DNA from: an uncultured beta proteobacterium
GTDB taxonomy: Bacteria; Pseudomonadota; Gammaproteobacteria; Burkholderiales; Rhodocyclaceae
Length of the DNA stretch: 64,000 nt
Direction: 5' to 3'
Assembly (NCBI GenBank): GCA_903908065.1
Contig: CAIVQO010000043.1
Coordinates: 1-64,000 of the forward strand
Position numbers and translations under genes: made by a program. Within the stretch, counting starts at the first letter, position 1. The number at the start of each line of letters is the position of its first letter. Under the pieces are notes generated by a model. The model saw only the letters and a list, made by a program, of their open reading frames with translations, did no database searches and was not told the origin of the DNA. Shown in pieces: positions 16,922 to 27,941 of this stretch.

Positions 16922-17031
16922 ACACGACGTCACTTTTAGTGACGGGGCATCGGCAGGTGCTCCTCAACAATCTTGCGAATCACCCCCGTTTCGTTTATAA
17001 AGCCGTTTCTCTGCGATACGGGCAATCTGCA

Positions 17032-17460
17032 ATGGCCGAAGATCTGCTGCATAAGAAACAGTTTCCTCCCTATCACGCCAAGAAGGGCGAGGAATACATG
17101 AACCCGAAGCAACTCGCTCATTTCCGTGACATCCTGATGTCGCTGAAGGATGAGCTGAGCGAGGATATCGAACGCACCGTGCACACCATGCAGGATGAGG
17201 CAACGGTGTTTGCCGACCCCAACGACCGCGCCAGCCAGGAATCAGACATTGCGCTCGAACTGCGTAACCGCGACCGGGAACGTAAACTGATCAAGAAGAT
17301 TGACGAGTCGATTGCCCGCATCGATAGCGGTGAATACGGTTACTGCAACTCTTGTGGTGTCGAGATCGGGCTCAAGCGCCTCGAGGCACGTCCCACGGCG
17401 ACCCTATGCATCGACTGCAAGACCCTGGAGGAACACCGGGAGAAGCAGGTCGGCAAGTAA
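17032..17460 (+). CDS. dksA: RNA polymerase-binding transcription factor DksA
   Basis: A 142-residue DksA from the ATG at 17032. The preceding in-frame codons run into the tRNA gene and are not coding. It inserts a coiled coil into the RNA polymerase secondary channel and works with ppGpp. The coiled-coil tip has the acidic DPNDRASQESD segment (about residues 60-75). The zinc finger is complete, with cysteines in CNSC and, 17 residues on, CIDC (about residues 103-127). The N-terminal HKKQFPPYHAKKGEEYM stretch is the usual lead-in. It is monocistronic and ends at a strong bidirectional terminator shared with pnp. Confidence 0.95.
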   Translation: MAEDLLHKKQFPPYHAKKGEEYMNPKQLAHFRDILMSLKDELSEDIERTVHTMQDEATVFADPNDRASQESDIALELRNRDRERKLIKKIDESIARIDSGEYGYCNSCGVEIGLKRLEARPTATLCIDCKTLEEHREKQVGK

Positions 17461-17481
17461 ACTTTCCTGATTCTGCATTCC

Positions 17482-17515
17482 AACAAAAAAGGACGCCGAG
17501 GCGTCCTTTTTTGTT
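17482..17515. terminator. Bidirectional terminator between dksA and pnp
   Basis: A near-perfect 16-bp inverted repeat (AACAAAAAAGGACGCC / GGCGTCCTTTTTTGTT, 2-bp loop) gives a GC stem with a T-run on both strands. It lies 21 bp after dksA and 15 bp before the pnp stop on the opposite strand, so it can end both convergent transcripts. Confidence 0.92.
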
Positions 17516-17530
17516 GGGCTGCAATGTCGC

Positions 17531-19636
17531 TTACTGGGGCGCGGCCGCCTCTGCAGCAATCGCTTTCATCGACAAGCGTACGCGGCCTTTGTCGTCGGTT
17601 TCGATAACCTTGACTTTGACGACCTGACCTTCCTTGAGATAGTCGGCCACGGCATTGACGCGCTCTGTAGCAATCTGAGAAATGTGCAGCAGGCCATCCT
17701 TGCCGGGTAGCAAGCTCACAATGGCGCCGAAATCCAGCAAGCGCAAGACGGTGCCCTCGTAGATCTTGCCGACTTCGACCTCAGCCGTGATGTCCTCGAT
17801 GCGCTTCTTGGCAACCTGCGCCGCATCGGCGTTGACCGAAGAAATGGTGATCGAACCATCGTCTTCGATATCGATGACACAGCCAGTTTCTTCGGTCAGC
17901 GCACGGATAACGGCACCGCCCTTGCCAATGACATCGCGAATCTTTTCCGGATTGATCTTCATGTGGATCATGCGCGGCGCGAAGTTGGACACTTCCTGTC
18001 GCGGACCGGACATCGAGGAGTTCATCTTCTCGAGAATGTGCAGGCGGGCCTCCTTGGCCTGTGCCAACGCCACCTGCATGATCTCCTTGGTGATGCCCTG
18101 GATCTTGATATCCATCTGCAGCGCCGTGATGCCATCCTCGGTGCCGGCCACTTTGAAATCCATGTCGCCGAGATGATCTTCGTCACCAAGGATGTCCGTC
18201 AGCACCGCAAAACGGCCACCGTCCTTGATCAGGCCCATGGCGATACCGGCAACCGGTGCCTTGAGCGGAACACCGGCATCCATCAATGCGAGCGAGCCGC
18301 CACAGACGGAGGCCATCGATGACGAGCCGTTGGACTCGGTGATTTCCGAGACCACACGCATCGAATACCCGAACTCCTCCGGCGACGGCAGGACTGCCAG
18401 TAACGCGCGCTTGGCCAAACGACCGTGTCCGATCTCACGGCGCTTCGGCGTTCCGACGCGACCGCACTCACCGGTGGCGTAGGGAGGCATGTTGTAGTGA
18501 AGCATGAAGCGGTCGCGATATTCGCCCTGCAGGGCGTCAATGATCTGCTCGTCGCGGCCCGTGCCCAAGGTAGCAATCACCAAGGCCTGGGTTTCGCCAC
18601 GGGTAAACAATGCTGAACCGTGGGTACGGGGCAGCACGCCATTACGCACCGTAATCGGACGCACGGTGCGCGTGTCACGACCATCAATGCGCGGCTCACC
18701 GTTAAGGATCTGGCTGCGCACGATCTTGGCTTCGAGTTCGAACACCGTGTTGCCAACCAGATTGGCATCCGGCGGGTTATCCACGCCCTCGGTCAGCGCG
18801 GCGATGGTCTTCGCCGTGATTTCGCGGGTCTTCTGGGTACGGGCTTGCTTGCTAGTGATGCGATAGGCTTCACGCAATTCGGCCTCGGCGATTTCTGCGA
18901 CGCGGGCAATCAGGGCTTCGTTCTTGGGTGGAGCCTGCCAATCCCACTCGGGCTTGCCGGCGGCTTCGACCAGTTCGTTGATCGCCTTGATCGCGGCCTG
19001 CATCTGGTCATGCCCGAAAACCACGGCGCCGAGCATGACTTCTTCCGATAGACGCTGAGCTTCAGACTCGACCATCAGCACGGCGGATTCGGTGCCGGCA
19101 ACGACCAAATCAAGCTGAGTGCTCTGCAACTGGGTTTTGGTCGGGCAGAGCACGTACTGACCGTTGATGTAGCCAACACGCGCAGCACCAATCGGGCCGC
19201 TAAACGGAATGCCGGAAATGGCCATCGCGGCGGAGGCGCCGAGCATGGCGGGAATATCGGGATCGATTTCCGGATTGCAGGACATGACGGTGCAGACAAC
19301 CTGCACTTCATTGTAAAAAGCATCGGGAAACAGGGGGCGCAGGGGACGGTCGATCAGACGCGAAGTAAGAATTTCCTTCTCCGAGGGACGGCCTTCACGC
19401 TTGAAGAAGCCGCCGGGAATACGCCCCGCCGCGTACGTGCGCTCCTGATAGTCGACTGTCAGGGGGAAAAAGTCCTGGCCCGGCTTCGGGTTCTTGGCAC
19501 CGACGACGGTAGCGAGCACCACGGTATCTTCCATGGTCACCATGACCGCGCCACCCGCCTGGCGGGCAATTTCGGCGGTTTCGAGAGTTACGGTATGGGC
19601 ACCGTAGGCAAAGCTCTTCTTTATCGGATTCAGCAC
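17531..19636 (-). CDS. pnp: Polyribonucleotide nucleotidyltransferase (PNPase)
   Basis: A 701-residue 3'-5' phosphorolytic exoribonuclease that forms a trimeric ring and is part of the degradosome. It starts at GTG 19636, six bases after an AAAGGA ribosome site; the frame can be opened six codons earlier, but that would consume the ribosome site. There are two RNase PH domains (about 1-210 and 310-545, with [20 protein letters not shown] and [12 protein letters not shown]). A KH domain follows near 550-610 ([14 protein letters not shown]), then an S1 domain near 620-690 ([20 protein letters not shown]). It lies downstream of rpsO, the standard arrangement, with a structured leader between. 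Confidence 0.97.
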   Translation of the reverse strand: MLNPIKKSFAYGAHTVTLETAEIARQAGGAVMVTMEDTVVLATVVGAKNPKPGQDFFPLTVDYQERTYAAGRIPGGFFKREGRPSEKEILTSRLIDRPLRPLFPDAFYNEVQVVCTVMSCNPEIDPDIPAMLGASAAMAISGIPFSGPIGAARVGYINGQYVLCPTKTQLQSTQLDLVVAGTESAVLMVESEAQRLSEEVMLGAVVFGHDQMQAAIKAINELVEAAGKPEWDWQAPPKNEALIARVAEIAEAELREAYRITSKQARTQKTREITAKTIAALTEGVDNPPDANLVGNTVFELEAKIVRSQILNGEPRIDGRDTRTVRPITVRNGVLPRTHGSALFTRGETQALVIATLGTGRDEQIIDALQGEYRDRFMLHYNMPPYATGECGRVGTPKRREIGHGRLAKRALLAVLPSPEEFGYSMRVVSEITESNGSSSMASVCGGSLALMDAGVPLKAPVAGIAMGLIKDGGRFAVLTDILGDEDHLGDMDFKVAGTEDGITALQMDIKIQGITKEIMQVALAQAKEARLHILEKMNSSMSGPRQEVSNFAPRMIHMKINPEKIRDVIGKGGAVIRALTEETGCVIDIEDDGSITISSVNADAAQVAKKRIEDITAEVEVGKIYEGTVLRLLDFGAIVSLLPGKDGLLHISQIATERVNAVADYLKEGQVVKVKVIETDDKGRVRLSMKAIAAEAAAPQ

Positions 19637-19652
19637 AACAATTCCTTTCGGC

Positions 19653-19694
19653 AAAAAATAAAAGCCGGCACAGCCATTACGGCCGTACCGGCTT
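19653..19694 (-). terminator. Hairpin with U-run between rpsO and pnp
   Basis: On the minus strand AAGCCGGTACGGCC and GGCTGTGCCGGCTT form a long imperfect stem (19661-19694), followed by TTTATTTTTT. It acts or looks like a rho-independent terminator/attenuator after rpsO. In other proteobacteria the rpsO-pnp gap carries the RNase III-processed stem through which PNPase represses its own synthesis. Whether this hairpin plays that part here is inferred. Confidence 0.75.
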
Positions 19695-19773
19695 GTTCAG
19701 CAAGCCCGCGCTGTAGCTGGCGCTGAGCGCATCGCGCGATGGGATAACCCGTTCCGGCGCTATTCTGGAAGTA

Positions 19774-20043
19774 TTACTTGCGCAGACCGAGGCGCTCGAT
19801 CAGCGAACGATAGCTGTCAGCGTTTTTGCGCTTCAGGTAGTCCAGCATCTTGCGACGCTGGCTAACCATCTTGAGCAGACCACGACGGGAATGATGATCC
19901 TTGGTGTGGGCCTTGAAATGATCGGTGAGGTCGTTGATGCGTGCCGTCAGTAGCGCAACCTGAACTTCGGGGGACCCGGTGTCACCCTGCGCGCGCTGAT
20001 AACTGGCAACGATGCCGGCCTTGTCGTTAGTGGAAATAGCCAT
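19774..20043 (-). CDS. rpsO: 30S ribosomal protein S15
   Basis: An 89-residue protein, exactly the usual S15 length. It starts at the ATG at 20043, with AAGGAAA eight bases upstream. The conserved segments [31 protein letters not shown] and [12 protein letters not shown] are all present. It binds the central domain of 16S rRNA early in 30S assembly. A longer frame at its 5' end runs through the promoter and is not used. Its own promoter lies about 50 bp upstream, and pnp follows. Confidence 0.97.
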   Translation of the reverse strand: MAISTNDKAGIVASYQRAQGDTGSPEVQVALLTARINDLTDHFKAHTKDHHSRRGLLKMVSQRRKMLDYLKRKNADSYRSLIERLGLRK

Positions 20044-20091
20044 GTGGTTTCCTTGCTGATCCTGTTGTATTAGTCTCTTGGAGAACTGGGA

Positions 20092-20121
20092 ATTATAGTC
20101 GCGTGGATAGCGTTTGATCAA
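20092..20121 (-). promoter_or_regulatory. Promoter of rpsO
   Basis: On the minus strand TTGATC, an 18-bp spacer and a perfect TATAAT. This gives a leader of about 45 nt before the rpsO ATG. It would let rpsO-pnp be transcribed separately from the truB operon upstream. Confidence 0.65.
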
Positions 20122-20184
20122 GTGGGTGGCGCGGTAGGCCCTCTGGTTTTTGAATACCGCCGTACCCCGATCCTCCGCACCTGA

Positions 20185-21114
20185 TCATGACTCGGCGACC
20201 AGACGCAATGGCCGAAGCTGGCCATCGCTGCTGCACTGGCACACGCCGATAAACCGGCTGTCGGGACCATAGGCGCGTACCCGTAAACCGACCGAGCCTG
20301 GCCAAGCTATGGGCTGACCGTGCCTGAGCTGGCTGGACGCCACTGAATCCAATCTGACGTCGCCAATACCCGCAAGCAAAAAGTCCGGCGGAAGCAACAA
20401 CTCGTCACGGGTATCTGGATCCTTGGCCTCAATCTCTCTCAGGGTATGGGCCTGGTCCAGGGTAAGGCCTCCAATCGCCGTGCGGCGAAGTGCCGTCAGG
20501 TGCGCCCCACACCCCAACCGCTCGCCAATGTCAGCGGCCAGGGTACGCACATAGGTCCCCTTGCTGCATCGCACCTCGAACACGAAGACGTTGCCCACGA
20601 CTGCATCGGGTGGATCGCTCCGATACAGTGCATGGATCACCACTCGCCGCGCCTTGCGTTCGATTTCAATCCCGGCCCGGGCGTACTCGTAGAGCGGCTT
20701 GCCATCCCGCTTCAAGGCAGAATACATCGGCGGCACTTGCTCAATCTCGCCGACAAATTCAGCCAACACTCCCCGGATGTCCTCCGACGACACATCGACC
20801 GGACGCGTTTCCAGAATGCGACCTTCGGCGTCGGCCGTATCGGTGGTGATGCCCAATTGCACCGTGGCCAGGTATTGTTTGTCGGCATCGAGCAACTCGC
20901 CGGCAAACTTGGTGGCCTCGCCAAAGCATAGCGGCAGCAAGCCCGACGCAAGGGGATCCAGCGTTCCCGTATGCCCCGCCTTTTCTGCGCGGTACAGGCG
21001 GCGTGCGGCCTGCAAGGCATGGTTGGATGAAATGCCCACGTCTTTGTCCAGCAACAGGACGCCGTCCAGCCGACGACGCGGGACGCGGATCGGTACGTTG
21101 GCGCTGCGATTCAC
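20185..21114 (-). CDS. truB: tRNA pseudouridine(55) synthase TruB
   Basis: A 309-residue enzyme that isomerises U55 in the T-loop of tRNAs. The catalytic aspartate lies in HTGTLDPLASGLLP (about residues 50-63). The N-terminal LDGVLLLDKDVGISSNHAL and the RCSKGTYVRTLAADIGE motif are family hallmarks. A short C-terminal PUA-like part is visible (LRVRAYGPDSRFIGV). The start is GTG at 21114, overlapping the rbfA stop (GTGA). It is the last gene of the rimP-nusA-infB-rbfA-truB operon. Confidence 0.95.
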   Translation of the reverse strand: MNRSANVPIRVPRRRLDGVLLLDKDVGISSNHALQAARRLYRAEKAGHTGTLDPLASGLLPLCFGEATKFAGELLDADKQYLATVQLGITTDTADAEGRILETRPVDVSSEDIRGVLAEFVGEIEQVPPMYSALKRDGKPLYEYARAGIEIERKARRVVIHALYRSDPPDAVVGNVFVFEVRCSKGTYVRTLAADIGERLGCGAHLTALRRTAIGGLTLDQAHTLREIEAKDPDTRDELLLPPDFLLAGIGDVRLDSVASSQLRHGQPIAWPGSVGLRVRAYGPDSRFIGVCQCSSDGQLRPLRLVAES

Positions 21115-21512
21115 TCGTCGCCGTGGCCCGGATCGGACTCGACGGCTTCGTCGATCAGCTTCGACAATCGCGCGCCTTCCTGCACCGAGGAATCGAACAC
21201 GAAGTGCAATTCGGGTATGTGATGAATCCGGACCCGTTTCGCCAGTTCTCGGCGCAAATAGCTGGCCGATCGTGCCAAGCCTTCCGCAATAGCGTCATTG
21301 GCGGAAGGATCGGCCAGCGACGTGTAGAACACCTTGGCGTGGGCGTAATCAGGCGTTACTTCGACGCCAGAAACGGTAACCAGGGTCATGCGTGCCGCGA
21401 TACGCTGATCCTTCAGATGAAAGCGCAGCAGATCCGCCAGCTCGCGGCGAATCTGCTCTGACACGCGATCGGAACGCGAGAACCCGTGAGCCGATCCGCG
21501 TTTGGCCGCCAT
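21111..21512 (-). CDS. rbfA: 30S ribosome-binding factor RbfA
   Basis: A 133-residue KH-fold protein needed for late 16S rRNA 5'-end maturation and cold growth. The RVSEQIRRELADLL start, VTVSGVEVTPDYAHAKVFY and RIHHIPELHFVFDSSV segments are typical. The acidic tail (about 125-133) is common in betaproteobacteria. It sits eight bases after infB and overlaps truB by four. Confidence 0.95.
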   Translation of the reverse strand: MAAKRGSAHGFSRSDRVSEQIRRELADLLRFHLKDQRIAARMTLVTVSGVEVTPDYAHAKVFYTSLADPSANDAIAEGLARSASYLRRELAKRVRIHHIPELHFVFDSSVQEGARLSKLIDEAVESDPGHGDE

Positions 21513-21520
21513 ACCGGAAA

Positions 21521-24232
21521 TCAGCTCAAGGTCCGGGCGATTTCCTGGATCTCGAAGACTTCGAGCTGGTCGCCTTCATTGATGTCGTTGAAGTTCTTCA
21601 GGCTGAGGCCGCACTCGAAGCCTTCCTTGACTTCACGGACATCATCCTTGAAGCGCTTCAAGGACTCCAGTTCGCCCGTGTGAATCACCGTGTTGGCGCG
21701 CAAGACCCGAACGGCAGCGTTGCGGCGCACGATGCCGGAGAGCACCATACACCCGGCCACCGCACCCACCTTGGAAATACGGAATACCTGACGGATATCG
21801 ACCATGCCGATGATGACTTCGCGCTTTTCCGGGGCCAGCATGCCGGACAGGGCAGCCTTCACTTCATCAACCACGGCGTAGATGATGTTGTAGTAACGGA
21901 TATCGACGCCGAGGCTTTCTGCCGCCTTGCGTGCGCCCTGGTCGGCACGGGTATTGAAGCCGATGACCACAGCTTTCGAGGCGGCGGCGAGGTTGATGTC
22001 GGATTCGCTGATGCCACCGACACCCGCATGCACCACATTGACCTTGACCTCGGCCGTGGATAGCTTGTTGAGCGACTGTACCAAGGCTTCTTGCGAGCCT
22101 TGCACGTCGGCCTTGATGACCAATGCCAGCGTACGGACTTCGCCTTCGGCCATTTGCTCGAACATGTTTTCCAGCTTGGCCGCCTGCTGCTTGGCCAGCT
22201 TGACGTCGCGGAACTTGCCTTGGCGGAACAGGGCGATTTCGCGTGCCTTGCGTTCGTCAAGAATCACCATCGCTTCGTCGCCTGCCGCCGGAACGTCGGT
22301 AAGACCCTGAATCTCGACCGGGATGGAGGGTCCGGCCGATTCGATCGGATCACCGTTCTCGTCGATCATGGCGCGTACCCGGCCATAGACCGCGCCCGCC
22401 AGCAAGACGTCGCCACGCCGCATGGTGCCCGAAAGCACCAGAATGGTTGCCACCGGTCCGCGCCCCTTGTCGAGGCGGGCTTCGATCACTAGGCCCTTGG
22501 CCGGGGCATCCACCGGCGCAGTAAGTTCGAGTACTTCGGCCTGAAGCAGGACATGCTCGAGCAGATCGTCGATGCCCTGGCCGGTTTTGGCCGAAACGCC
22601 CACGAAGGGGGAATCGCCGCCGTACTCTTCCGGCACTACACCTTCGGCAACGAGTTCCTGTTTCACCCGCTCCATGTTGGCTTCGGGCTTGTCGATTTTG
22701 GTCACGGCCACCACCAGTGGAACCTCGGCGGCCTTCGCGTGATGGATTGCCTCGCGCGTCTGCGGCATGACGCCGTCGTCAGCCGCCACCACCAGAATCA
22801 CGATGTCGGTGGCCTTCGCGCCACGGGCACGCATGGCGGTAAACGCTTCGTGACCCGGGGTATCGAGGAAGGTAATCATGCCGCGCGGCGTTTCGACGTG
22901 GTAGGCACCGATATGCTGCGTGATGCCGCCCGCTTCACCGTGCGCCACACGACTCTTGCGGATGTAATCGAGCAGTGAGGTCTTGCCGTGGTCGACGTGG
23001 CCCATCACGGTCACCACCGGAGCGCGCGGCATTTGCTCGACGTCCTTATGCACCACTTCATCGGCCAGGAAGGCATCCGGATCGTCGAGCTTGGCGGCGA
23101 AGGCCTTGTGCCCCATTTCTTCGACCACGATCATCGCCGTTTCCTGATCCAGCACCTGATTGATGGTCACCATGGAACCCATCTTCATCAAGGTCTTGAT
23201 CACTTCCGTCGCCTTGACGGTCATCTTGTGGGCAAGATCCGCCACCGAAATGGTTTCCGGCACGTGGACTTCGCGAATAATGACCTCGGTCGGCTGCGGC
23301 GCCGGAGCCTCATCGGCATGTCCATGACGACCATGGCGCCCGCCCCCCTTGGAACCACGCCAGCCGGACGTGCCGGCGTCACCACGGGTCTTGATCGCGC
23401 GCTTCTTGGCGGCATCTTCCTTCCAAGCATCCTTCTTCGCCGTCTTGGCCTTGCCTTCTTCAGCCTTGCCGGCCGGCTTGTGGATGGTTCCTGACACGCC
23501 CGCTGCGGCGGCCTGCTCACTGGCCTTCTTGGCTTCGGCAGCCGCCAACGCCGCCTGCTGTTCGGCAAGCCGGGCTTCGGCTTCGGCCCGCGCCCGAGCC
23601 TCACGTTCGGACTTTTCCTTGAACTCTGCCGCCTGGATGGCCGACAGCTTGCCCTGACGCCGGGCTTCTGCTTCGCGCAAAGCCACCTGGGCGGGGTCGA
23701 GAATCGAAGGACGGGCCACCGGAGGCGCCTCGGCGACGACCGGCTCTTGCACAGCGGGCACTTCAACCACCGGCGCTACCGGCTCGACCTTGACCTCAAC
23801 AACGGGCTCGGGCACCGAGGCAGGTGCTGGCGCCGACACGACCTCAGGTTCGGCAACAGACGGAGGGGCTTCAGCTTCAGCGGCAGCAGCAGCGCCCGCT
23901 TGCTCGGCAGCCGCCTCTGCGGCCAATTCGGCGGCATCGCGCTTGACGAAGACGCGCTTCTTGCGCACTTCGACCTGAATCGTCCGCGCCTTGCCGGTGG
24001 AATCCGACGCGCGAATTTCGCTGGTCTGCTTTCGCGTCAGCGTGATCTTGGCCTTGGGTGCGGTCTCGCCGTGGGCCTTGCGCAGATAGTCCAGCAAGCG
24101 CGTCTTGTCCTGTTCGGACAAGGTGTCGTTCGATGCCTGCTTGCTGACGCCGGCTTTCGCGAGCTGTTCAAGCAGGGCCGGCGCCGGCATTTTCAGCTCG
24201 GTGGCGAATTGGGAAACTGTCATCAGTGCCAT
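21521..24232 (-). CDS. infB: Translation initiation factor IF-2
   Basis: A 903-residue GTPase that places fMet-tRNA on the 30S subunit. It starts at the ATG at 24232 ([10 protein letters not shown]), preceded by GAGAGG; earlier in-frame codons overlap nusA. The N-terminal IF2_N helix bundle is followed by a long Ala/Glu/Pro/Lys-rich linker (about 95-300) that is poorly conserved even among relatives. A second IF2_N module follows, then the G domain with [14 protein letters not shown] (near residue 410), DTPGHEAF and TKIDKPEAN. Domains II-IV end in the usual fMet-binding region. It is ten bases after nusA. Confidence 0.97.
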   Translation of the reverse strand: MALMTVSQFATELKMPAPALLEQLAKAGVSKQASNDTLSEQDKTRLLDYLRKAHGETAPKAKITLTRKQTSEIRASDSTGKARTIQVEVRKKRVFVKRDAAELAAEAAAEQAGAAAAAEAEAPPSVAEPEVVSAPAPASVPEPVVEVKVEPVAPVVEVPAVQEPVVAEAPPVARPSILDPAQVALREAEARRQGKLSAIQAAEFKEKSEREARARAEAEARLAEQQAALAAAEAKKASEQAAAAGVSGTIHKPAGKAEEGKAKTAKKDAWKEDAAKKRAIKTRGDAGTSGWRGSKGGGRHGRHGHADEAPAPQPTEVIIREVHVPETISVADLAHKMTVKATEVIKTLMKMGSMVTINQVLDQETAMIVVEEMGHKAFAAKLDDPDAFLADEVVHKDVEQMPRAPVVTVMGHVDHGKTSLLDYIRKSRVAHGEAGGITQHIGAYHVETPRGMITFLDTPGHEAFTAMRARGAKATDIVILVVAADDGVMPQTREAIHHAKAAEVPLVVAVTKIDKPEANMERVKQELVAEGVVPEEYGGDSPFVGVSAKTGQGIDDLLEHVLLQAEVLELTAPVDAPAKGLVIEARLDKGRGPVATILVLSGTMRRGDVLLAGAVYGRVRAMIDENGDPIESAGPSIPVEIQGLTDVPAAGDEAMVILDERKAREIALFRQGKFRDVKLAKQQAAKLENMFEQMAEGEVRTLALVIKADVQGSQEALVQSLNKLSTAEVKVNVVHAGVGGISESDINLAAASKAVVIGFNTRADQGARKAAESLGVDIRYYNIIYAVVDEVKAALSGMLAPEKREVIIGMVDIRQVFRISKVGAVAGCMVLSGIVRRNAAVRVLRANTVIHTGELESLKRFKDDVREVKEGFECGLSLKNFNDINEGDQLEVFEIQEIARTLS

Positions 24233-24242
24233 GCCGAACCTC

Positions 24243-25721
24243 TCATTCTTCAGCAAACCAGTGCGCGCGGGCAACGGTGATCAGGGCCGTCGCACGCTCG
24301 GTATCGATACCGGTCATTTCGACAAGTTCATCGGTCGCCAGATCGGCCAACGAGTCGCGATCCGTGATCCCGTTCTTCGCCAGCTTGGCGGCCAGCGGCT
24401 TGTCCATGCCGTCCAGTGACAGAAGATCGTCGGAGACCTTTTCCATCTGTTCTTCATCGACGATGGCCTCGGTCAGCAGCACATTGCGCGCACGTTCCCG
24501 CAGCTCATTCACGGTCGCCTCGTCGAACGCCTCGATCTCGAGCATCTCCGCCAGCGGAACATAGGCGACCTCTTCGAGGGTCGAGAAGCCTTCTTCGATC
24601 AGGATATTGGCTACCTCCTCATCGACGTCCAGCTTTTCCATGAACAGGCTGCGGATGGTGCTGTGCTCAGACTCGGAACGCTTTTGCGATTCCTCGATCG
24701 TCATCAGATTGATGGTCCAGCCTGTCAGTTCGGACGCCAGACGCACGTTCTGACCACCGCGACCAATTGCAATGGCCAGGTTGTCTTCATCGACCACCAC
24801 GTCCATTGCGTGCTTCTCTTCATCGACCACCAGGCTCTGCACTTCTGCAGGCGCCAAGGCGCCAATGACGAACTGGGCCGGGTCCGCCGACCAGAGAATG
24901 ATGTCGACCCGCTCGCCGGAAAGTTCGTTGGTCACCGCCGTGACTCGCGAACCACGCATGCCAACGCAGGTGCCAATCGGATCGACACGTGGGTCGTTCG
25001 ACTTCACGGCGATCTTCGCACGCATGCCGGAATCGCGTGCCGCTGCCTTTATCTCCAACAGTCCGTCCTCAATTTCCGGAACTTCGAGTTCGAACAGCTT
25101 CATGATGAACTCGGGGGCGGTACGCGACAGGATGAGCTGCGGACCACGCGCCTGGCGATCGATCTTCATCAGCCAGGCACGCACGCGATCGCCGGGGCGA
25201 AGATTTTCCTTGGGGATCATCTGATCGCGCGGCAGCAGGGCTTCGATGCGGCCGGCTTCGATAATGGCACTGCCGCGTTCCATGCGCTTGACGGTGCCGC
25301 TGACGAGAAACTCTTTGCGGTCCAGAAAATCATTAAGCAACTGCTCGCGCTCGGCATCGCGAATCTTTTGCAGGATGACCTGCTTGGCGGCCTGGGCACC
25401 GATGCGCCCAAAATCGACCGGCTCGATGCCTTCCTCGATGAAATCGTCGAGGGCGATGTCGGCAATCTGCTGCTGGGCCGCTGTAATGCCGATCTGTTGT
25501 TCGGGGTTCTCCACCTGGTCGTCAGGGACCACCAGCCAGCGCCGGAAGGATTCGTATTCGCCGGTGTCGCGATCGATATCGACGCGAATGTCAGCCTCCT
25601 CGTTGGTACGCTTCTTCGTCGCCGACGCCAGGGCCATTTCCAGGGCGCCAAACACGATGTCCCGGGGCACGTTCTTCTCGCGGGCCAGCGCATCAACCAG
25701 TAACAACAAATCACGGCTCAT
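24243..25721 (-). CDS. nusA: Transcription termination/antitermination protein NusA
   Basis: A 492-residue RNA polymerase-associated factor for pausing, termination and antitermination. It starts at the ATG at 25721 ([18 protein letters not shown]), with GGAG eight bases upstream; the longer frame adds 28 unsupported residues. Domains in order are an N-terminal RNAP-binding domain (1-125), S1 (about 135-200), two KH domains (about 230-345, [27 protein letters not shown]) and two C-terminal acidic repeats (about 365-490) found in proteobacterial NusA. It lies in the rimP-nusA-infB operon. Confidence 0.96.
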   Translation of the reverse strand: MSRDLLLLVDALAREKNVPRDIVFGALEMALASATKKRTNEEADIRVDIDRDTGEYESFRRWLVVPDDQVENPEQQIGITAAQQQIADIALDDFIEEGIEPVDFGRIGAQAAKQVILQKIRDAEREQLLNDFLDRKEFLVSGTVKRMERGSAIIEAGRIEALLPRDQMIPKENLRPGDRVRAWLMKIDRQARGPQLILSRTAPEFIMKLFELEVPEIEDGLLEIKAAARDSGMRAKIAVKSNDPRVDPIGTCVGMRGSRVTAVTNELSGERVDIILWSADPAQFVIGALAPAEVQSLVVDEEKHAMDVVVDEDNLAIAIGRGGQNVRLASELTGWTINLMTIEESQKRSESEHSTIRSLFMEKLDVDEEVANILIEEGFSTLEEVAYVPLAEMLEIEAFDEATVNELRERARNVLLTEAIVDEEQMEKVSDDLLSLDGMDKPLAAKLAKNGITDRDSLADLATDELVEMTGIDTERATALITVARAHWFAEE

Positions 25722-25740
25722 TTGAGATCTCCAGCAGAAA

Positions 25741-26202
25741 TCAGAACTTCGGCACCAGGCGCGCCCGATCGACATTGTCGAGAGCAAACTGGTGCAGGGT
25801 TTCATTTACTCGCAGGCAAACACGCTCAACGCCATCCACCAGTTCCAGGCCCTCTAGAACGCCGCTGAAATTGCGCTGGTTGCCCAAGGGCACACGCAAT
25901 TTCAATTGCACTTCCTGCCCGGCGAAGCGCCGGTAGTCGGCGGCTTTCACCAAGGGCCGATCAAGTCCCGGAGAAGACACTTCGAGGCGATCGAAATCAA
26001 TGTTTTCAACGGTGAAAACACGTGTCAATTGATTGCTCACAGCGGCACAATCGTCGACTCCGATGCTGCTCTTCTGCGTCGGTTCCGCCGCCGGCTTGTC
26101 GATGAAGACGCGCAACAACCGGGCGCGCGGACTGGTTTCGAATTCGACCAGTTCGTAGCCCAGACCTGCCACAGTCGTCTCAATCAATTCAATCAGTTGC
26201 AT
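25741..26202 (-). CDS. rimP: Ribosome maturation factor RimP
   Basis: A 153-residue protein with the two RimP subdomains: the alpha/beta N-terminal part ([10 protein letters not shown]) and the Sm-like C-terminal part. Between them is the conserved [10 protein letters not shown] motif at about residues 76-85. It assists early assembly of the 30S 3' domain. It is the first gene of the nusA-infB operon, 20 bases ahead of nusA, and a hairpin upstream separates it from rluB. Confidence 0.95.
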   Translation of the reverse strand: MQLIELIETTVAGLGYELVEFETSPRARLLRVFIDKPAAEPTQKSSIGVDDCAAVSNQLTRVFTVENIDFDRLEVSSPGLDRPLVKAADYRRFAGQEVQLKLRVPLGNQRNFSGVLEGLELVDGVERVCLRVNETLHQFALDNVDRARLVPKF

Positions 26203-26228
26203 TCAGATTCAGAATCTCATCGCACAAA

Positions 26229-26253
26229 TAGAAAATGGGCTGAAAAGCCCATT
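26229..26253 (-). terminator. Probable terminator after rluB
   Basis: On the minus strand a 7-bp stem AATGGGC / GCCCATT with a 6-base loop is followed by TTTCTATTT. It lies about 55 bp after the rluB stop and 25-50 bp before the rimP start. The U-run is imperfect, so efficiency may be partial. Confidence 0.55.
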
Positions 26254-26308
26254 CCTTGTCTCTTCCGAGGACGGCACCCACTAAAGCCAGAAGATTATAC
26301 CAGAGGCA

Positions 26309-27403
26309 CTATTCCTCTGGCGAATCAAATCGATCGGCGTCTTCCCCCAACTCGGGACCGGCGGTTTCCGAGCCGCTTGGCTCGGGCGTAGTCACCTTCT
26401 GCTCCGGTGGCAAAAGCTTCAGCAAGGCCTGGACTTCCGAGGGGTCAAGGTCTGCGCATTGGCCACGCTTGATGCGTGGCGAGAGATGCACGGGGCCGTA
26501 GCGCACGCGCATCAACCGGCTCACCGTCAATCCGACCGCCTCGAACATGCGGCGAACTTCGCGATTGCGCCCTTCGGACAAGGCCACCCGATACCAGCGG
26601 TTGGCCCCTTCGCCCCCCCCCTCGCTGAGGTGACTGAAGCTGGCCAGCCCATCTTCGAGCTCGACTCCGCGTCGCAGCCGCTCCATCAATTCGGGAGTCA
26701 ATTCACCCAGGATGCGGACCGCGTACTCCCGCTCGATCTCGTAACGCGGATGCATCATGCGATTGGCGAGACTGCCGTCATTGGTGAACAGCAGCAAGCC
26801 ACAGGAATTGAAATCAAGGCGACCGATCGAGATCCAGCGCCCATTCTTGAGGCGCGGCAGCTTGCCGAATACGCTGGGGCGTCCGGCCGGATCATCGCGC
26901 GACACGATTTCGCCTTCCGGCTTGTGATACACCAGCACGCGCGGCAGGCGCTGCTGGAACTTGAGCTGGACCAGCTTGCCGTTTACGCGAATTCGGTCTT
27001 CGGGCCCCACGCGTTGCCCAACATGCGCCGGCTCGCCGTTCACGCTGACGCGGCCGGCGAGTATCCACTCCTCCAATTCGCGGCGCGAGCCAAATCCGGC
27101 GTCGGCCAAGGCCTTGTGCAACTTGGGCGGATCGATAAAGACCGGCCCGGGACGTCGCCCTGACGGCGTGCTCTTGCCACCGCGCCGACCTTCCTCGGCG
27201 GCGCGCAACGCCGCCTGCGACGGCCGGAACGGACTAGCCTTGCGACCCGAGCGGCTCGCTTCCTTGCGCCTGGGCGGTGACGAGGTCGAGTTGTCCGTCG
27301 TCGGCGACCGGCTGGGGCGTGTTGTCCGTGCCTGCTCCGGGTTCGGCGGGGTCGACGACCGGCGGCCGGACCGGGGGGGTTTCGGCGAGTGCGGTTTGTC
27401 CAA
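26309..27403 (-). CDS. rluB: 23S rRNA pseudouridine(2605) synthase RluB
   Basis: The catalytic core is clear: an S4 RNA-binding domain ([17 protein letters not shown], about residues 93-109) and the RsuA/RluB-type synthase domain. The catalytic aspartate is in [17 protein letters not shown] and [14 protein letters not shown] is near the C-terminus. The start is uncertain. The frame opens at TTG 27403, giving 364 residues and a 170-bp overlap with scpB. The first 90 residues are a basic, disordered Ser/Pro/Arg tail with no methionine, so a shorter protein from a TTG/GTG after the scpB stop is possible. It is the last gene of the trpS-scpA-scpB run. Confidence 0.85.
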   Translation of the reverse strand: MDKPHSPKPPRSGRRSSTPPNPEQARTTRPSRSPTTDNSTSSPPRRKEASRSGRKASPFRPSQAALRAAEEGRRGGKSTPSGRRPGPVFIDPPKLHKALADAGFGSRRELEEWILAGRVSVNGEPAHVGQRVGPEDRIRVNGKLVQLKFQQRLPRVLVYHKPEGEIVSRDDPAGRPSVFGKLPRLKNGRWISIGRLDFNSCGLLLFTNDGSLANRMMHPRYEIEREYAVRILGELTPELMERLRRGVELEDGLASFSHLSEGGGEGANRWYRVALSEGRNREVRRMFEAVGLTVSRLMRVRYGPVHLSPRIKRGQCADLDPSEVQALLKLLPPEQKVTTPEPSGSETAGPELGEDADRFDSPEE

Positions 27404-27941
27404 GGTCGATCACCCTTTCTATTTCGGTCAGTGGCGGCAATTCGGCGAGGCTGCGCAGGCCGAGATCGTCGAGGAATCTGCGTGTGGTTGCGTACAGCGC
27501 GGGACGGCCCGGCGCATCGCGATGCCCGACGGCATCGATCCAGCCCCGCCCTTCCAGCGTCTTGAGGATGTTCGGGGATACCGCGACACCCCGAATTTCC
27601 TCGATGTCGCCGCGCGTCACGGGCTGGCGGTAGGCAATGATGGCCAGCGTTTCCATCACCGCACGCGAATACTTCGGCGGTCGTTCGTTCTTCAGGCGAT
27701 CGATGTAGGACTGGTACTCCGGCCGACTCTGAAAGCGCCAGCCGGACGACAATTGCACCAGCTCGACACCGCGATCGGTCCAGTCGCGACGCAGGTCGTC
27801 GAGCAGGCTGCGCCAGGTATCGTCATCGAACTCCTGATCGAACAGCTTCTTCAGTTCGGCCAGCGGCAGCGGCTCACTGGCCACCAGCAGCGCGGTTTCC
27901 AATACGCGCTTGTAGTCATCGGGCTTATACAGCGGAAGCAT
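27234..27941 (-). CDS. scpB: Segregation and condensation protein B
   Basis: A 235-residue kleisin-associated protein with two winged-helix domains (about 1-85 and 90-170). [18 protein letters not shown] and [16 protein letters not shown] are the diagnostic segments. It binds ScpA and the SMC ATPase in the chromosome-compacting complex. The C-terminal 60 residues are Pro/Gly-rich and variable. Their DNA is shared, in another frame, with the RluB N-terminal extension. Its ATG overlaps the scpA end by 17 bp. Confidence 0.93.
   Translation of the reverse strand: MLPLYKPDDYKRVLETALLVASEPLPLAELKKLFDQEFDDDTWRSLLDDLRRDWTDRGVELVQLSSGWRFQSRPEYQSYIDRLKNERPPKYSRAVMETLAIIAYRQPVTRGDIEEIRGVAVSPNILKTLEGRGWIDAVGHRDAPGRPALYATTRRFLDDLGLRSLAELPPLTEIERVIDLGQTALAETPPVRPPVVDPAEPGAGTDNTPQPVADDGQLDLVTAQAQGSEPLGSQG

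Noticed and set aside
16792-17031. Longer DksA beginning upstream of 17032
   Set aside because: The extra codons run through the tRNA-Pro gene in reverse and have no DksA similarity.
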